This document shows, one piece after another, positions 45,544 through 55,866 of a stretch of DNA of 64,000 nucleotides. The first letter of the stretch is position 1, and the number at the start of each line of letters is the position of its first letter. The stretch comes from Costus lasius. Its lineage: Eukaryota > Streptophyta > Magnoliopsida > Zingiberales > Costaceae. The stretch is from the NCBI GenBank assembly GCA_027563935.2, contig CM050451.1, forward strand, positions 35,107,565 to 35,171,564, read 5' to 3'. Both the position numbers and the translations under genes were made by a program. The notes beneath the pieces are model-generated. The model searched no databases. It had not been told where the DNA came from and saw nothing but the letters and a program-made list of their open reading frames with translations.

Positions 45544-48366
45544 ATCTCCCACTTGCACTTAATCTAATGGTTGAGAAATCTCAAACCCATATTATTACAG
45601 TGCTTCTCATGCTTCTGCTGCGCCAGAGGCTTTGTAAGCGGGTCAGCTAGATTGTCATCTGTATGAACCTTGCAGATCTTGATCTCTCCTCGATCAATGA
45701 TCTCCCGGATCAAGTGAAACCTTCTCTGTATGTGCTTGGACTTCTGGTGCGACCGTGGTTCCTTTGCTTGTGCTATTGCTCCAGTGTTATCACAGAAGAT
45801 AACCAATGGATCTGCACTCGAAGGAATAACACTAAGTTCCTGAACGAACTTACGAATCCACACTGCCTCCTTAGATGCTTCTGAGGCTGCAACATACTCG
45901 GCTTCTATTGTGGAATCAGCAACAATTGCTTGTTTGAAACTTTTCCACACCACTGCTCCTCCATTCAAGCTAAAAACATAGCCTGATTGCGATCGGAAAT
46001 CATCCTGGTCAGATTGGAACGAAGCGTCAGTATATCCTTCAATACTGAGTTCTTCCTGACCTCCATAAATCAAGAACATATCTTTGATTCTCCGAAGATA
46101 TTTCAAAATGTTCTTGACCGCAATCCAGTGTGCCTTACCTGGATTACTTTGGAATCGACTGGTGACGCTTAACCCGTAAGCGACGTCTGGGCGAGTACAC
46201 AACATCGCATACATAATGGACCCAATAGCCGAAGCATAAGGCGTATTGTCCATTTCATCTTTCTCAGATTGTGTTTGAGGACACTGGCTCTTAGAAAGAT
46301 TCAGACCATGTCTGACTGGAAGATAACCTCTTTTAGAATTTTCTAAATGGAATCTCTCCAGGACTTTATCGATGTAAGTACTCTGGCACAACCCGAGAAG
46401 CCTCTTAGATCTATCTCTATAGATCTTAACACCTAATACATAGGCTGCTTCTCCTAAATCTTTCATCTGGAAACATTTTCTTAACCATGCTTTGACGGCA
46501 TGAAGTTCAGGAATATCGTTTCCAATGATCAAGATATCATCGACGTAGAGGACTAGGAAAGTAATCACGCTCCCACTAAACCTCTTATATACACACGGGT
46601 CATCTTCATTTTTGATGAAACCAAATTCACAGATTGATTCATCAAAACGAATATTCCAACTTCTCGATGCTTGCTTAAGTCCATAAATGGACTTCTTTAA
46701 TTTGCATATTTTATGACGATCTGATGGATTGATGAAACCTTCAGGTTGTGTCATATACACATCCTCTTCTAGTTTTCCATTAAGAAAAGCGGTTTTCACA
46801 TCCATTTGCCAGATCTCATAATCATAATATGCAGCTATCGCGAGAATAATCCGAATAGACTTGAACATGGCTACTGGAGAGAAAGTTTCATCATAATCTA
46901 TCCCGTAGATTTGTTTGAAACCTTTCGCAACTAGCCTGCCCTTATAGGTAACTACGTTACCATCCATGTCAATCTTCTTTTTGAAGATCCACTTACAGCC
47001 TATAGGGATTACTCCCGGAGGCGGATCAACCAAATCCCATACTTGGTCATCTGACATGGAGTCCATCTCGGCTCGTATAGCTTCAAGCCATCTTGCTGAT
47101 TCCGGTCCACTGACCGCATTCGCATAAGTGAGGGGTTCATCATCAATGATGTAGACTCCGTCATAGCGCTCAGGCTGTCGACGAATCCTTCCCGATCTTC
47201 GCGGTTCCCGTGATATCTGAGCCTCAGGTTGCTCAGTAACCTGTTCTTTTGGCTCAGGCTCATCCAACTGAGTTTGACTTCTTTGTCCTTCTTCTGGATT
47301 TTCATCCAGCTTTATTTCTCTCCCACTGGCCTCTTGCAGAAGAAATTCCTTCTCAAGAAAAATAGCCGTACGAGCAACAAATACTTTGTTCTCTTTGGGA
47401 TCGTAGAAATAATAACCCTTAGTTTCTTTAGGGTAACCGACAAAGATACATTTATCAGATCTGATCTCCTGTTTCCCAGAGGCGAGCTTTTTGACATAAG
47501 CCTCGCAACCCCAGATTTTGATAAATGTCAAGCTCGGCTGTTTCCCATACCATAACTCATATGGCGTCTTTGAAATGGCCTTGGATGGCACTCGGTTTAG
47601 TACCTTTGCCGCTATTTCCAGTGCAAATCCCCAAAAGGAGTAAGGTAGAGTAGCCTGACTCATCATAGAACGAACCATATCCAGTAAGGTTCTATTTCTC
47701 CTCTCGGACACACCATTCCATTGTGGTGTTCCTGGCGGAGTGAGCTGTGAGATAATCCCACACTCCTTCAGATAGTCAGTAAACTCTCGACTCAAGTATT
47801 CTCCACCTCGATCTGAGCGAAGTGCCTTGATATTTCAGCCTAGCTGATTTTGTACTTCATTTTTGAACTCTTTGAACTTGTCAAAAGATTCACTTTTATG
47901 TCTCATCAGATAGACATAACCATATCTACTGAAATCATCAGTAAAGGTAATGAAGTATGAATAGCCACCTCTGGCATGTTTACTAAATGGTCCACACACA
48001 TCACTGTGAATGAGGTCAAGTAAACCTGAAGCCCTTTGACCTTTGTTAAGAAAAGGAGCCTTCGTCATTTTGCCCATTAAACAAGCTTTGCATGTATCAA
48101 GCTCCTCATAGGAGAATGATCCCAGCAGTCCATGGTCATGCAACCGCTTAATGCGCTTCTTGTTAATGTGGCCTAAACGACTATGCCATAGCAAGGTGCT
48201 GTCATCAGCATACTTGGCTTTCTTATTATCAATTTGTTGTACAGAACATTCCATGTCCAACATGAATAACCCATTGTTAATTGACCCAGTAGCATAAACA
48301 ATATTATCTAATGAAATACAACACTTTAAAGTTTTGCATTCAAAGGAAAACCCTTTCCTGACAAGA

Positions 48367-49253
48367 TGATGTGGGAAGGCGACATGACCCATGGAAATAC
48401 AAATGGAGTTTAAGGTTACCCTAGCTAGGGCACCTAAATTTCCATCTCTTGCATTGCATGCATCTTTAAGTTAGATTTTCATTCCTTGCATTGCATGCAT
48501 CCTTTAAGTTAGATCTCCTAGCATAACTTGCATCATATGGTAGGTTAGATCCACCCAACAATTACACCATGTAGTTACATCCCTAGGATCCGCCACTTAT
48601 GTATGATAGGTTAGTGCATGAAATTGATGTAATAGTATAGGTCAACTCCATTCTTGGGATGCAAGTCAAAATCAGATCAAGACAACTCCAAGAGATGCCA
48701 TGGGCCATCAGCCCAACTCAAGAGGGAATCAGCCCACCCCAACCTAATGGAGCAACACCACAAGTACCTCAACTTCCACCATCCTAGTTGGCAGCCATGT
48801 GGAGTTTGCCTTCATCTCCAATCAAGACAAGAAGCAGCCTGCACAAAGTCCTACTTCAGCCCACCATGCGCCAGCCATTAAAGTCAAGGAGCAGCTTGAG
48901 CAATGTCCACTTCAGTCCATCATGCGCCAGCCACCAAAGTCAAGGAGCAGCCTGCACTTTACAACAACTTCAGTCCCTTCAAGCGTCAGCCACCCATGCC
49001 AATCTGCAGCCTGCACAATGTCAGCCATCAGCAGCCTCTTCAGTCCATCCTCAACTCAGTTTTTGAACTTACCAACCTGCTGAAGACTCCAAAGTCAAAC
49101 CTCCAAGCAACCGCCCCTTTGGAAGAAGACATCAGCCCATTGAGTTGTCTACATCATGCTTACTTTTGTGACTTGTTTTTGTGCTTAGGAAGGGAGATAA
49201 CCGTTGGAGACTCTCCTATATGATGTATTTTCTTGTAAAGCCACCAGCTAGAG
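48367..49253 (+). repeat. Gypsy-1 5' LTR, first part
   Basis: The LTR starts TGATGTGGGAAGG and is broken by Gypsy-2 after TAGAG (49249-49253). A segment of about 37 bp with GCATTGCATGCAT is duplicated in tandem near 48450-48515. Proline- and serine-rich ORFs (48654-49223) recur in the 3' LTR and are LTR sequence. Confidence 0.92.
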
Positions 49254-50739
49254 TGATGTGGGACCAAAGCAGGACCTTCGGAGGTCCACCCGGGTCCGAA
49301 AGAAGCCCTCTCGGTATGGCTATCCTAGCCATTAGATATGGCTTCCTTAGGACCCCCTTTTGTTGCTTATTTTGTCTTAGACTAGGGTGCATCATATGGT
49401 AGGTTAGATCCACCCTCCCATTACACCATGTAGTTACATGCCTAGGATCCGCCACTTATGTATAGTAGGTTAGTGCATGAAATTAATGTAATAGTATAGG
49501 TCAACTCTATTCTTGGAATGCAAGTCAAAATCAGGTCAAGACAACTCCAAGAGATGCCATGGGCCATCAGCCCAATTCAAGAGGGAATCAGCCCATCCCA
49601 ACCTAATGGAGCAACACCACAAGTACCCAACACTCCACCATCCTAGTTGGCAGCCATGGGATTTGTCTCTACTCCAACCGCCCTTTCCTTTGAAGTAGAG
49701 ATGGACAAGACCACTCCCTCATCAGATGTTGCAGCCCTTGCAGTCAACATGCGTCAGCCACCAGCTTGTGCAGCCCCTTACATCCATCTTGCGCCAGCCA
49801 ACAAAGTCAAGGAGCAGCCTGCACTTTGCAACAACTCCAGTCCACTCAAGTGCCAGCCGCCCATGCCATTTGCAGCCTGCACAATGTCAGCCATCAACAG
49901 CCTCTTCAGTCCATCTTCACTTCAGTTTCCGAAACTCTCAACCTGCTGAAGACTCCAATGTCAAACTCCAAGCAACCGCCCACTTGAAAAGAAACCAGCC
50001 CTTGAATTGTCTCCATCATGCTTGACTTGTGTGCCTTGTTTTTTGAGCTTAGAAAGGGAGTTAACCGTTGGAGACTCCCCTATATGTTGTAACCTCTTGT
50101 AAATTGCAAGCTAGTGTTGAATGAATTTCGAATTTCAGAAGTGTGTCTTCAAAATGGTGTGTGTCACCTAATCCCCCTTTTCCTCCCACCTTTGCCGAAA
50201 GCCCCTTTCCATCCTTTCTTGCTCTTCCACCTTCCACCTCCACTTGCGTTTGTCATGAAGAAGGGAGCTCACGCCACTTCCTCCCTCTAGCCTTGAAGAG
50301 CCTTCAATCAAGAGGAGGAGCTGAACACATTCAAGACTCAAGAAGGTGTCAACAACTCCATGCCGAGAACAAGCCACCCCCACTTAGCTAAGTCTTCTTC
50401 TCCTTTGGGTCATTGTTCTTTGTTACTTGTTGATGTGGATCTTTGAAACTTGTTGGACAGCCCCTTTGCACTCACGCTGAATTTCTGCAGGTGGCGCAAG
50501 GCCAAGGAATGACAATCAAAGCTTCCCCTCTTCTCTTCCCCTAAGCATAGATAGTCTAAACTATGTTAACAAGGGAATTTGGAGTCTAGCCTCCCCCTTG
50601 ATTGTCTTGTGTATTGGCCTCTTGATATTATTTTCAAATTCACCCACGCATGTGTGGGATGCTGCAATGACATGTGTGTAAGCTCATAGGGCCCTACTTC
50701 GTGAGATTCCACCATTGGACCGGTGAAGAACGGGAAGGA

Positions 50740-50763
50740 CACCCTTTCTATTCTCAAAGGGTG
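50740..50763 (+). other. CTATTCTC hairpin in the Gypsy-2 5' LTR
   Basis: Stem CACCCTTT / AAAGGGTG (8 bp perfect) with loop CTATTCTC, then CAAGGTGAGT, a good 5' splice-donor-like sequence. Copies lie at 57271-57294, 58202-58225 and 62300-62323, with covarying versions in Gypsy-3 and Gypsy-4. Confidence 0.7.
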
Positions 50764-50805
50764 CAAGGTGAGTTCCTCCCTTAGATTAGCCCTAGTTTCT
50801 TATGG

Positions 50806-50903
50806 TAGAATCGCATGCTAGATTTCTTTGATGTTGTAGAACCGCATGCTAGATCTACTTGAGGTTTTAGAATCACATGATAAGCTTTATTAGAAGCGCA
50901 TGA
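50806..50903 (+). repeat. Short array of TAGAA..CGCATGC in gypsy U5
   Basis: TAGAATCGCATGC-like units start at 50806, 50837, 50868 and 50891 (spacings 31, 31, 23), the later ones degenerate. Similar units occur in the Gypsy-1 LTRs (58267 onward). Confidence 0.6.
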
Positions 50904-51063
50904 TAAGTTTAGTTGCTGAATGTAGCTTCGGATTTCATTATAAAGACTATCAAACCTAATTTCTCAAAGCGTTAGTTTAAATGGGTTTCATAGTTATATC
51001 TTAAATAGCAAATGTTTTCAAAAGCGTTGTTTGAATGTTGCATGCTTGGTGATCCCATCATCT

Positions 51064-51075
51064 TGGTATCAGAGC
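51064..51075 (+). other. Gypsy-2 primer-binding site
   Basis: TGGTATCAGAGC (continuing CTAGG) lies three bases after the 5' LTR, the canonical initiator-Met tRNA match. Confidence 0.9.
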
Positions 51076-51222
51076 CTAGGCTCTTAGAGTAGGATTTTAT
51101 AAGACCAAAACTTTATTTTCCTACTACTAAGGCGATTTTTGGACCTAGGTGTTTGAAAGAATTTGATTAACTATATTATACCACCTTAGGGTCTATTTTC
51201 AAAAACTTTACTCATTTCGAAA

Positions 51223-54200
51223 ATGGCTACTAGATCCGGTGCCCCCTATGGTCTCAATCAAGCTATTGACCATGAGGTGAGTGCCCTCTCAATTGAAATG
51301 GCCTCCCTTAGAGAGACCCTAGCAACCCTTCAACATTCCATAGGTGTCATAGACAATAGGCTTAACACCCTAGAGTCTAACTCTAAGATGGACCCCCAAA
51401 CTACTAGCCGACCTAATAGTGGATCCCACCCAAGGGAACCAAATGTTCAAGGATCTCCTTCACACACCCCTAGAGTCAATCATGCTCAAACCGAATGGGA
51501 AGGGCCTCATGCCCCTCAAGCCCCCTATCATAGACCTAGAGAGTATGATGTGCAACGTGCCATCAAGCTCAACCCCCCTACTTTTGGTGGGTCTCTTAAC
51601 CCCAAGGAGTTCTTAGATTGGGCCACAAAGTTAGACCAATACTTTGACTATAGCCTTATGCACCATGAAAGTAAGGTTAGGTTCACAAAGTGCCTATTAG
51701 AAGGATCCGCTAGACTCTATTGGACCCATGTTGAAAGAACTATAGAAAGGGATGGTAAGCCACCCGTTGAATCTTGGGATGAAATGAAATACCTACTTAG
51801 GCAGAAGTATGTCCCACCTGGTTTCATGCAAAAGCTTAAGGATGAACTTAATAGTCACACTCAAGGCTCCTCTACTGTAGAAGCCTATCAAAACAAACTA
51901 GAAGAACTCCTTATTAGGTGTGAAGCCAAAGAAGACCAAGGTATGATCCTAAGTCGATTCAAGAATGGTCTTAGACCTGACATTAAGAGGGCCTTGACCT
52001 ATTTTCAATTAGATACCCCGGAGATAGCTTACCAAAGGGCTATAGAAGTTGAGCAAGAACTTAAGAATAGGAAGGAAACCCTCCCTCCCCGGCCCATCTA
52101 TAGGCCAGCTCCTATGCATTTGCCTTCTAGCTCAAACCCAAAACCAAGAACTGCTCAAACTACAGACATCCCCACTTGTTATAACTGTAGGCAGAAGGGA
52201 CATTTTGCAAAAGAGTGTCCTAGTCCTAAGAAGGTCATGAAGGTCATGGTCCTAACTGAGGAAGAGGAAGACATAGACCCTGAGCCCACCCTTGAGGGAA
52301 ACCCTGATCAAGAGATAGAAGTCAATGACTATGATAGTAGTGAAGACATCTTCAACACCTTAGGGGTAGTTAGGTGTACCCTTGTCAAACCTGCCCCCAC
52401 TGAGGACTGGCGCCGAACCAGTATCTTCCACACCTACACCAAATGCCATGGTCACATGTGCAAAGTGGTCATTGATGGTGGAAGCAGCCTCAATGCTGTC
52501 TCCCATATAGCTGCTACAAAACTGAACCTCAAGATGGAACCCCGACCTAGTCCTTACAATATTTCTTGGGTTAACCAAACCAGTGTCCCTGTGACCCATA
52601 GGTGCCTCGTACCTATCCAGTTTGGTACTTATGAGGACAAGATCTGGTGTGACGTCCTTACTATGGATGTAGCCCAAATCCTCTTAGGACGCCCTTGGTT
52701 GTATGACATGGATGTTGTCCACTACGGTCGGACCAATACCTATGTCTTCACCCATAAAGATCAAAAGATTAGGCTCAAACCCTCTCTCCCCAAAGAACTT
52801 AGAGCCACAACTAGTAAGGGTAAGATAGAGGAACCCAAGAAAGACCAGCCTACCATACAACTTATAAGGCCTCAAACCTTCACTAAGGAAATTATAGAAG
52901 ATCAACCCCTTTACACCTTAGTCATCAAAGAAACCAACCCTGAAGTGGATGAGAAGCCTCCCCCAGAAGTAGAATCCTTGCTCCAAGAATTTAGTGAGCT
53001 CACTCCAGAGGACCTCCCTGAAGGACTGCCACCTCTTAGGGACATACAACATGCCATAGACCTAGTTCCTGGATCCTCTCTTCCCAATCTGCCCCACTAC
53101 AGGATGAACCCTACCGAGCATGAGGAGCTCAAAAGACAAGTAGATGATTTATTGTGTAAGGGTTACATCAGGGAAAGCCTAAGTCCCTGCGCCGTCCCAG
53201 CCCTTCTTACCCCAAAGAAGGATGGCAGTTGGCGCATGTGTATAGATTGTAGAGCTATCAACAAGATTACCATCAAGTATAGGTTCCCCATACCTAGGCT
53301 TGATGACATGCTAGATATGCTAGTAGGGTCCAAATGGTTTTCCAAGCTTGACCTCAGAAGTGGATATCATCAGGTTAGGATTAGAGAAGGGGATGAATGG
53401 AAGACCGCCTTCAAAACCAAAGACGGCTTATATGAGTGGTTAGTCATGCCTTTCGGGCTAACCAATGCCCCTTCCACATTTATGAGGCTTATGACCCAAG
53501 TACTTAGACCCTACATAGGGAAGTTCCTAGTTGTGTACTTTGATGACATACTTATCTATAGTAAGTCACAAAAGGAGCACCTAGGGCACTTAAGGCAGAC
53601 TCTAACCCTTCTTAGAGATGAAAAGCTTTATGTCAACCTGAAGAAATGCTCTTTTCTATCTCCTAAAGTTGTCTTTCTAGGGTTTATTGTTTCTGACCTT
53701 GGGCTCCAAGCTGACCCATCTAAAGTCCAAGCCATATTAGACTGGCCTGAGCCTAAGACCCTTACTGAAGTTAGGAGCTTTCATGGCCTTGCTACTTTCT
53801 ACCGTAGGTTCATACGGAATTTTAGCACCATAGTAGCTCCTATCACCAATTGCATGAAACAAGGGGACTTTAGTTGGACCAAGTCTGCCAATAGGGCTTT
53901 CACTGAGCTTAAGAGTAGAATGACCTCTGCCCCTGTTTTGAGATTGCCTGACTTTGGCAAGGTCTTTGAGGTTGATTGTGATGCTTCTGGCATTGGCATA
54001 GGTGGGACCCTCAGCCAAGAAGGTCACCCTATTGCCTTCTTCAGTGAAAAGCTGAATGAGGCCAAGCAGAAATACTCAACCTATGACAAAGAGTTCTATG
54101 CCGTAGTTCAATCTTTAAGGCATTGGCGGCACTACCTTCTCCACCATGAGTTTACTTTAAATAGTGACCACCAAGCCCTGTCCTACCTTAGTGCCCAAAG

Positions 54201-55866
54201 AAAACTCAATGCTAGACATGCCAAATGGGTAGAATATTTACAACAGTACACTTTTGTCCTAAAACACAAATCTGGATCTAACAACAAAGTTGCTGATGCT
54301 CTAAGTAGGGTAGTCTTCATTTTACAAACTATGCATGCTGAACTTGTAGGATTTGAACAAATGAAAGCTGCTTACCTAGATTGCCCTGACTTTTCTGCTA
54401 TTTATGATGATTTGACTAGAGATAATATGAGTCACCCCATGTACACCCTTAGGGATGGATATCTCTTCCTTGGACCAACACTCTGTGTGCCTAAGTCCTC
54501 AATCCGGGATTTCCTAGTTTGGGAACTCCATGGAGGAGGGTCTGCTGGGCACCATGGTCGAGAGAAGACCCGTGCCTTGGTCGAGGAAAGATTCTTTTGG
54601 CCTCAACTCTACCGAGATGTGGCCAAGGTAGTTAGGCATTGTGGAACCTGTCAATCCACTAAAGTCCAGAAGCACAATTTTGGACTGTACACCCCTCTGC
54701 CTATTCCCCAGGCACCGTGGCAGGACATTAGTATGGACTTTGTTCTAGGATTGCCTAGGACTGCTGCTAGGCATGACTCAATTTATGTTGTGGTAGACCG
54801 GTTCACAAAAATGGCTCATTTCATACCTTGTACTAAAACTACCGATGCCTCCCATATGGCTAGAATCTTCTTTAGAGACATTGTTAGGTTGCATGGTACC
54901 CCTCTCACTATAGTTTCGGATAGAGATACTAGATTTGTTAGTCATTTCTGGAGGACACTATGGGCTCTTTTAGGCACAAAGCTGAAGTTCTCAACGGCCT
55001 ACCATCCCCAGACGGATGGGCAGACCGAAGTGGTCAACCGATCACTTGGGAGCATCCTTAGGAGTCTCGTAGGAGAACACCCCAGTGATTGGGACAAGCT
55101 GTTGCCTACAGCTGAGTTTTCCTACAATAGTGTTCCCAACAGGACTACTGGTCTGTCTCCCTTCCAGGCAAACTTAGGATACCAGCCTAACAAGCCCATT
55201 GACCTATTTTCTGCCCCTAGACATTGCAAGACCTCTATTTCGGCCCGAGATTATGCTTTTCATATTTCACAATTACATCATGAGCTATTCAGTAAGATTC
55301 AAGACTCTGTTAATCAATATCGTGATGATACTAATAAACATCGCCGAGAGAAGGTATTTTCTGTAGGGGATCAGGTAATGTTGCGGGTCCGCGAGGAGCG
55401 CATCCAAGGTCCCGGCCGCAAATTGGACGCCAAGGGCATCGGGCCCTTCACTATTCTGAAGAAGGTCAACAATAACGCCTATCTCCTGGACCTACCGCCA
55501 GAACTGGGGATATCCTCCACCATCAATGTGGAGGATCTGACGCTGTATCACCCGCCTCTCTCGATACAAGAACCAGAGACTTACCACGACTCAGAGATCG
55601 AGGCTATACTCGAGGACCAGACCCGACTCACCCCTGATGAGGTACAGCTTTATTACCGCATCAAATTTACTGATGGTGAGGAGGCCTGGCTCCCCGAGGC
55701 TGAGCTTGCTAGGTCCGCACCCGAGCTTCTCCAAGGGTACAAAGATAATTCTCCAGAGGAGAATTTTTCCCACCCCGGGAGAGCTGATGTGGGACCAAAG
55801 CAGGACCTTCGGAGGTCCACCCGGGTCCGAAAGAAGCCCTCTCGGTATGGCTATCCTAGCCATTAG
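51223..55866 (+). CDS. Gypsy-2 Gag-Pol polyprotein with chromodomain-like C-terminus (intact, 1,547 aa)
   Basis: This single ORF encodes Gag, protease, RT, RNase H and integrase in gypsy order. Visible: N-terminal heptad-like segment (about 15-55); Gag capsid-like region (about 110-280); CCHC knuckle C319, C322, H327, C332; protease IDGGSS at D418 (DGG variant); RT with YFDD at 772-775; RNase H (VDCDASG onward); integrase HHCC finger (GHHGREKT ... CGTCQ); core D1172, D1233, E1269 (35 residues between the last two); GPY-like region (IGPFTILKKV); chromodomain-like segment about 1458-1507 (EIEAILED ... YYRIKFTDGEEAWLPEAEL). The last 26 or so codons run into the 3' LTR. No stop or frameshift, so it may be active and able to mobilise relatives such as Gypsy-1. 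The exact chromovirus clade is not certain. Confidence 0.95.
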   Translation: MATRSGAPYGLNQAIDHEVSALSIEMASLRETLATLQHSIGVIDNRLNTLESNSKMDPQTTSRPNSGSHPREPNVQGSPSHTPRVNHAQTEWEGPHAPQAPYHRPREYDVQRAIKLNPPTFGGSLNPKEFLDWATKLDQYFDYSLMHHESKVRFTKCLLEGSARLYWTHVERTIERDGKPPVESWDEMKYLLRQKYVPPGFMQKLKDELNSHTQGSSTVEAYQNKLEELLIRCEAKEDQGMILSRFKNGLRPDIKRALTYFQLDTPEIAYQRAIEVEQELKNRKETLPPRPIYRPAPMHLPSSSNPKPRTAQTTDIPTCYNCRQKGHFAKECPSPKKVMKVMVLTEEEEDIDPEPTLEGNPDQEIEVNDYDSSEDIFNTLGVVRCTLVKPAPTEDWRRTSIFHTYTKCHGHMCKVVIDGGSSLNAVSHIAATKLNLKMEPRPSPYNISWVNQTSVPVTHRCLVPIQFGTYEDKIWCDVLTMDVAQILLGRPWLYDMDVVHYGRTNTYVFTHKDQKIRLKPSLPKELRATTSKGKIEEPKKDQPTIQLIRPQTFTKEIIEDQPLYTLVIKETNPEVDEKPPPEVESLLQEFSELTPEDLPEGLPPLRDIQHAIDLVPGSSLPNLPHYRMNPTEHEELKRQVDDLLCKGYIRESLSPCAVPALLTPKKDGSWRMCIDCRAINKITIKYRFPIPRLDDMLDMLVGSKWFSKLDLRSGYHQVRIREGDEWKTAFKTKDGLYEWLVMPFGLTNAPSTFMRLMTQVLRPYIGKFLVVYFDDILIYSKSQKEHLGHLRQTLTLLRDEKLYVNLKKCSFLSPKVVFLGFIVSDLGLQADPSKVQAILDWPEPKTLTEVRSFHGLATFYRRFIRNFSTIVAPITNCMKQGDFSWTKSANRAFTELKSRMTSAPVLRLPDFGKVFEVDCDASGIGIGGTLSQEGHPIAFFSEKLNEAKQKYSTYDKEFYAVVQSLRHWRHYLLHHEFTLNSDHQALSYLSAQRKLNARHAKWVEYLQQYTFVLKHKSGSNNKVADALSRVVFILQTMHAELVGFEQMKAAYLDCPDFSAIYDDLTRDNMSHPMYTLRDGYLFLGPTLCVPKSSIRDFLVWELHGGGSAGHHGREKTRALVEERFFWPQLYRDVAKVVRHCGTCQSTKVQKHNFGLYTPLPIPQAPWQDISMDFVLGLPRTAARHDSIYVVVDRFTKMAHFIPCTKTTDASHMARIFFRDIVRLHGTPLTIVSDRDTRFVSHFWRTLWALLGTKLKFSTAYHPQTDGQTEVVNRSLGSILRSLVGEHPSDWDKLLPTAEFSYNSVPNRTTGLSPFQANLGYQPNKPIDLFSAPRHCKTSISARDYAFHISQLHHELFSKIQDSVNQYRDDTNKHRREKVFSVGDQVMLRVREERIQGPGRKLDAKGIGPFTILKKVNNNAYLLDLPPELGISSTINVEDLTLYHPPLSIQEPETYHDSEIEAILEDQTRLTPDEVQLYYRIKFTDGEEAWLPEAELARSAPELLQGYKDNSPEENFSHPGRADVGPKQDLRRSTRVRKKPSRYGYPSH
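55771..55784 (+). other. Gypsy-2 polypurine tract, inside the coding frame
   Basis: CACCCCGGGAGAGC lies immediately before the 3' LTR. It also codes for HPGRA of the polyprotein, so the plus-strand primer overlaps coding sequence. Confidence 0.7.

Larger units (their letters stand above)
49254..51060 (+). repeat. Gypsy-2 5' LTR
   Basis: The LTR runs TGATGTGGGACC... to ...GATCCCATCA. It holds the dyad CCCACGCATGTGTGGG (50643-50658), the CTATTCTC hairpin (50740-50763) and a short CGCATGC array (50806-50903). The start also contains the last 26 or so codons and stop of the polyprotein frame (as in the 3' LTR). The small ORFs are LTR sequence. Confidence 0.95.

Noticed and set aside
48654..49223. 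Overlapping proline- and serine-rich ORFs of 75-106 codons
   Set aside because: They lie in a gypsy LTR, recur in the paired LTR (61095-61664), overlap in several frames and have no conserved domain.
51223..55866. Possible integrated pararetrovirus (caulimovirid) polyprotein
   Set aside because: There is an integrase with D,D-35-E, LTRs, a target duplication and no movement protein, so it is an LTR retrotransposon.
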